Below are positions 63,301 to 64,000 of a DNA stretch of 64,000 nt, one piece after another. Within the stretch, counting starts at the first letter, position 1, and every line of letters starts with the position of its first letter. Below the pieces are notes generated by a model. The model was not told the DNA's origin. It did no database searches and saw only the letters and a program-made list of their open reading frames with translations. The position numbers were made by a program, and so were the translations under genes. This DNA comes from Rhizobium rhizoryzae. GTDB lineage: Bacteria; Pseudomonadota; Alphaproteobacteria; Rhizobiales; Rhizobiaceae. The stretch is taken from contig NZ_CP049250.1 of NCBI RefSeq assembly GCF_011046895.1, positions 62,001 to 126,000 of the forward strand, written 5' to 3'.

Positions 63301-63871
63301 GACTGGCTACCCTTGAGGAAGTCCCAGTACCCGTTCCGCTGCCAGCCCCGGCGGCGGTGCCGGAATTGACCGTCAGGCTCCCCATTGCGGAGAGGCCGCC
63401 ACCTGACTTGAAGGGCGAAATGGTTTTTATCTGAGGCCTTGCTGCTGCCGGTTGACGGCCAGCACCGCCACCAGAAGCGGGCGCACGACCGCTAGCAGAC
63501 GCGGTTGCGGGAGCGCGCGTGCCGCCGCCGGTTGCGGAACCGCCAGCAGTACCTTTGCCGGGACTGGACAGCGATGCCGTACCGGATCTGGAACTACTTC
63601 CGCCGACTCCTGCACCACGGCTCGCCGTTGAACCGCCTCCCGTCCCGGAGCTAGCGCCAGTACCCGTACCAGTACCAGTACCTGTACCTGTACCTGTACC
63701 TGCACCACGGCTTGTCGATGAGCCACTACCGGCGCTGCTGCCTGCTCCAGCACCAGTTCCAGTTCCCGACCCCTTATTCGACGTTGGCTCGCCGCTTGAG
63801 GTATCACTGGCTGTATCCGCATTCGCGCGCGTAGTCGTCTGGCTATTCGAGAAGCGTGAAATTGCGGCCAT
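60389..63871 (-). CDS. 1160-residue cysteine-free protein, Gly/Ser/Thr-rich N-terminus, hydrophobic C-terminus
   Basis: I do not recognise this protein with certainty. Residues about 1-235 are low-complexity Gly/Ser/Thr/Ala, including repeated GTGT. Residues about 265-900 are predicted mostly helical (for example KFSILQKSDPKIQHEILFQF-like helices, NFAGYLQALLDGTMQ). About 960-1080 holds several hydrophobic Gly/Ala-rich helices (AAMAIQGAGMMLTSALAP, FVTAIVVTDFGAASLGFLSA, GVGLVLAGIAQFVTLGLQIW), then a basic Tyr-rich tail (NPYDWAKVRADNEQKYKEKY). No cysteine and no Sec signal are visible. This suits an exported, pore-forming or translocator-like protein, and HrpK-type is one possibility. ATG 63871 has GGGAGAAGGT just ahead. 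Confidence 0.7.
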   Translation of the reverse strand: MAAISRFSNSQTTTRANADTASDTSSGEPTSNKGSGTGTGAGAGSSAGSGSSTSRGAGTGTGTGTGTGTGTGASSGTGGGSTASRGAGVGGSSSRSGTASLSSPGKGTAGGSATGGGTRAPATASASGRAPASGGGAGRQPAAARPQIKTISPFKSGGGLSAMGSLTVNSGTAAGAGSGTGTGTSSRVASLTAAGDSGSGNSSGSGAGAQSKSTAAAGVNDVGGAGTNAAPYNPSTDGRLLGYDEKGNAISDRTLGLLPEQQNSEIQKQKTVDAEIAGAGTSKLFSILQKSDPKIQHEILFQFNAMFNDGKTKRDIDGMDIYEHPEKYSLDEKVARYAELLQTKSNFAGYLQALLDGTMQESRPQRNADEINRDLDQAMATLAADPEVSSKVTQITLDLYKRVLNGETFDTAADHGPEYTAAVASLKTELETTFKADIVEGGFFKQYAGQEKGKELSILTGFNNYFSTFGAIMSNDFMAANADAAQTTLNNFYNANVSPLLQDAKASMDGMLRLAKLGQMSATQLANLGSVTPLIDGGNFGNMLSELKTSGALAGYAKLAADPANAAELRKLGVKDDALNSTLLASARYMANSKLGGARTQMLDGFTKTLISESRTLIEMADQGRLDETILDSRLGSLAAEINNGAGPNKGQGNLIAAGVKAMVRGSILSSNMANYAAQRTTGSGSGLGNAARGGQTVTALADSGLVKMGMAGIERLTGMAIGFEGKGIASGKTTLPITVSGNDLNMMFQTASRGWDAALIKKYGAASLKDFSGLMVAYAQQVGLKNVEAPLASINDISDEDAIKTLYEPMAEAIAKSTLGETTSDAALKLKANFSRMMWDMYGLVKPNGTVQGLYNEAVKLINTKYKTEFSNFDTPLKVDGLARFVSMGIMGMRVAWATVGKGSPDSTDTGFIAAMAIQGAGMMLTSALAPKAKGATPELRIMEVFGDEVAAKQIKYLENRKANIGRIGAGVDFIGSVAWLGTDLNWLIRGWKKMDTPEKAFVTAIVVTDFGAASLGFLSAGAAVASISGASRLSQILSTVAGGSAATGVGLVLAGIAQFVTLGLQIWQEVKKNRAESKYRDSIYDSVWKLTRNDVPNNYAQTWDKHGFASQGRGAYDRSKLSHKEYQYTYDANPYDWAKVRADNEQKYKEKYGSNPQM
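63661..63702 (+). repeat. hexanucleotide tandem repeat coding Gly-Thr
   Basis: Seven TACC[C/A/T]G units in a row, encoding alternating Gly-Thr on the minus strand within the N-terminal region of the 1160-residue protein. Six-base units keep the frame, so copy-number change would alter the length, not stop translation. Confidence 0.85.
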
Positions 63872-64000
63872 ACCTTCTCCCTCTCTTCTGGAGCATGATA
63901 AGGTAAAAAATTTCATAAAAATTTAATACTGTCAATAAATCCGTCATTTCACAATATACTTTGTCTATTTTAGAATAAATATTGTCCATAAAATTTGTAG
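63872..64000. other. AT-rich region upstream of the 1160-residue gene
   Basis: 129 bases at the window edge, distinctly AT-rich compared with the genes, presumably the promoter of the large gene, read on the minus strand. No -35/-10 pair is claimed. Confidence 0.4.

Noticed and set aside
63600..63780. Short repeats that might suggest a CRISPR array
   Set aside because: The repeats are six-base, contiguous and coding (Gly-Thr); there are no spacers.

Overview
The window looks like chromosome of a Rhizobiaceae alphaproteobacterium of the Agrobacterium/Rhizobium/Allorhizobium kind. The evidence is BA14K-type and DUF1217 proteins, an ECF biotin transporter bioMNY, a TTG/GTG-start-tolerant G+C-rich gene style, rhizobial intergenic palindromes, and multiple chemoreceptors with a C-terminal NWEEF tail. 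The species cannot be fixed from the sequence alone. There are no rRNA or tRNA genes, no CRISPR array, no prophage and no intact insertion sequence. About 51 protein genes fill the window, most of them housekeeping or transport genes.

Layout. 0-4.7 kb: 3' end of tldD, a VOC protein, a HAD phosphatase, a TauE-type permease, a polysaccharide deacetylase, pdxH and a lipoprotein. 4.8-12.8 kb: a J-domain protein, fabI, a histidine phosphatase, a DUF1344 protein, a sensory GGDEF-EAL protein and aroC. 12.7-18.3 kb: a GNAT acetyltransferase, a YcaQ-type DNA glycosylase, bioMNY, a hotdog thioesterase, a class II deacetylase, xseB and a 41-residue membrane peptide. 18.3-23.1 kb: a ROK repressor divergent from a xylose-type ABC transporter (xylFHG), with a perfect 21-bp palindrome between them. 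23.3-28 kb: a homocysteine S-methyltransferase-like gene with a four-gene amino-acid ABC transporter and a divergent Lrp/AsnC regulator. 28-35.2 kb: a DEAD-box RNA helicase, a pirin, dxs, a DEDD-type exonuclease of lower G+C, and a DUF4424 protein.

35.4-44.4 kb is a chemotaxis block: three methyl-accepting proteins (one membrane CHASE3-like, one soluble double-PAS, one Cache-type), with the tlyA and rlmD/trmA-type RNA methyltransferase pair inside it. 44.7-49.8 kb: crotonase and acyl-CoA dehydrogenase under a MerR-like operator, a CorA transporter and two BA14K paralogues. 49.9-55.6 kb: a Rieske oxygenase and its reductase (glycine betaine/GbcAB type), an unrecognised gene, a Sua5-type tRNA t6A enzyme and a D-2-hydroxyacid dehydrogenase. 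55.6-64 kb: a DUF1217 flagellar-type repeat protein, a DUF6101-like gene, ubiA, and a 1160-residue protein with no cysteine and a Gly/Ser/Thr-rich N-terminus.

The most unusual signals are these. (1) The 1160-residue and 765-residue proteins are both cysteine-free, which suggests exported proteins. (2) Two inverted copies of a roughly 150-bp doublet of hairpins with complementary loops lie at 28.0 and 35.3 kb, each bracketed by a duplicated terminator. (3) A 365-bp element with 29-bp terminal inverted repeats supplies the stop codon of ubiA. (4) There are clean operator-like palindromes at the xyl, Lrp, acyl-CoA dehydrogenase and Rieske promoters.
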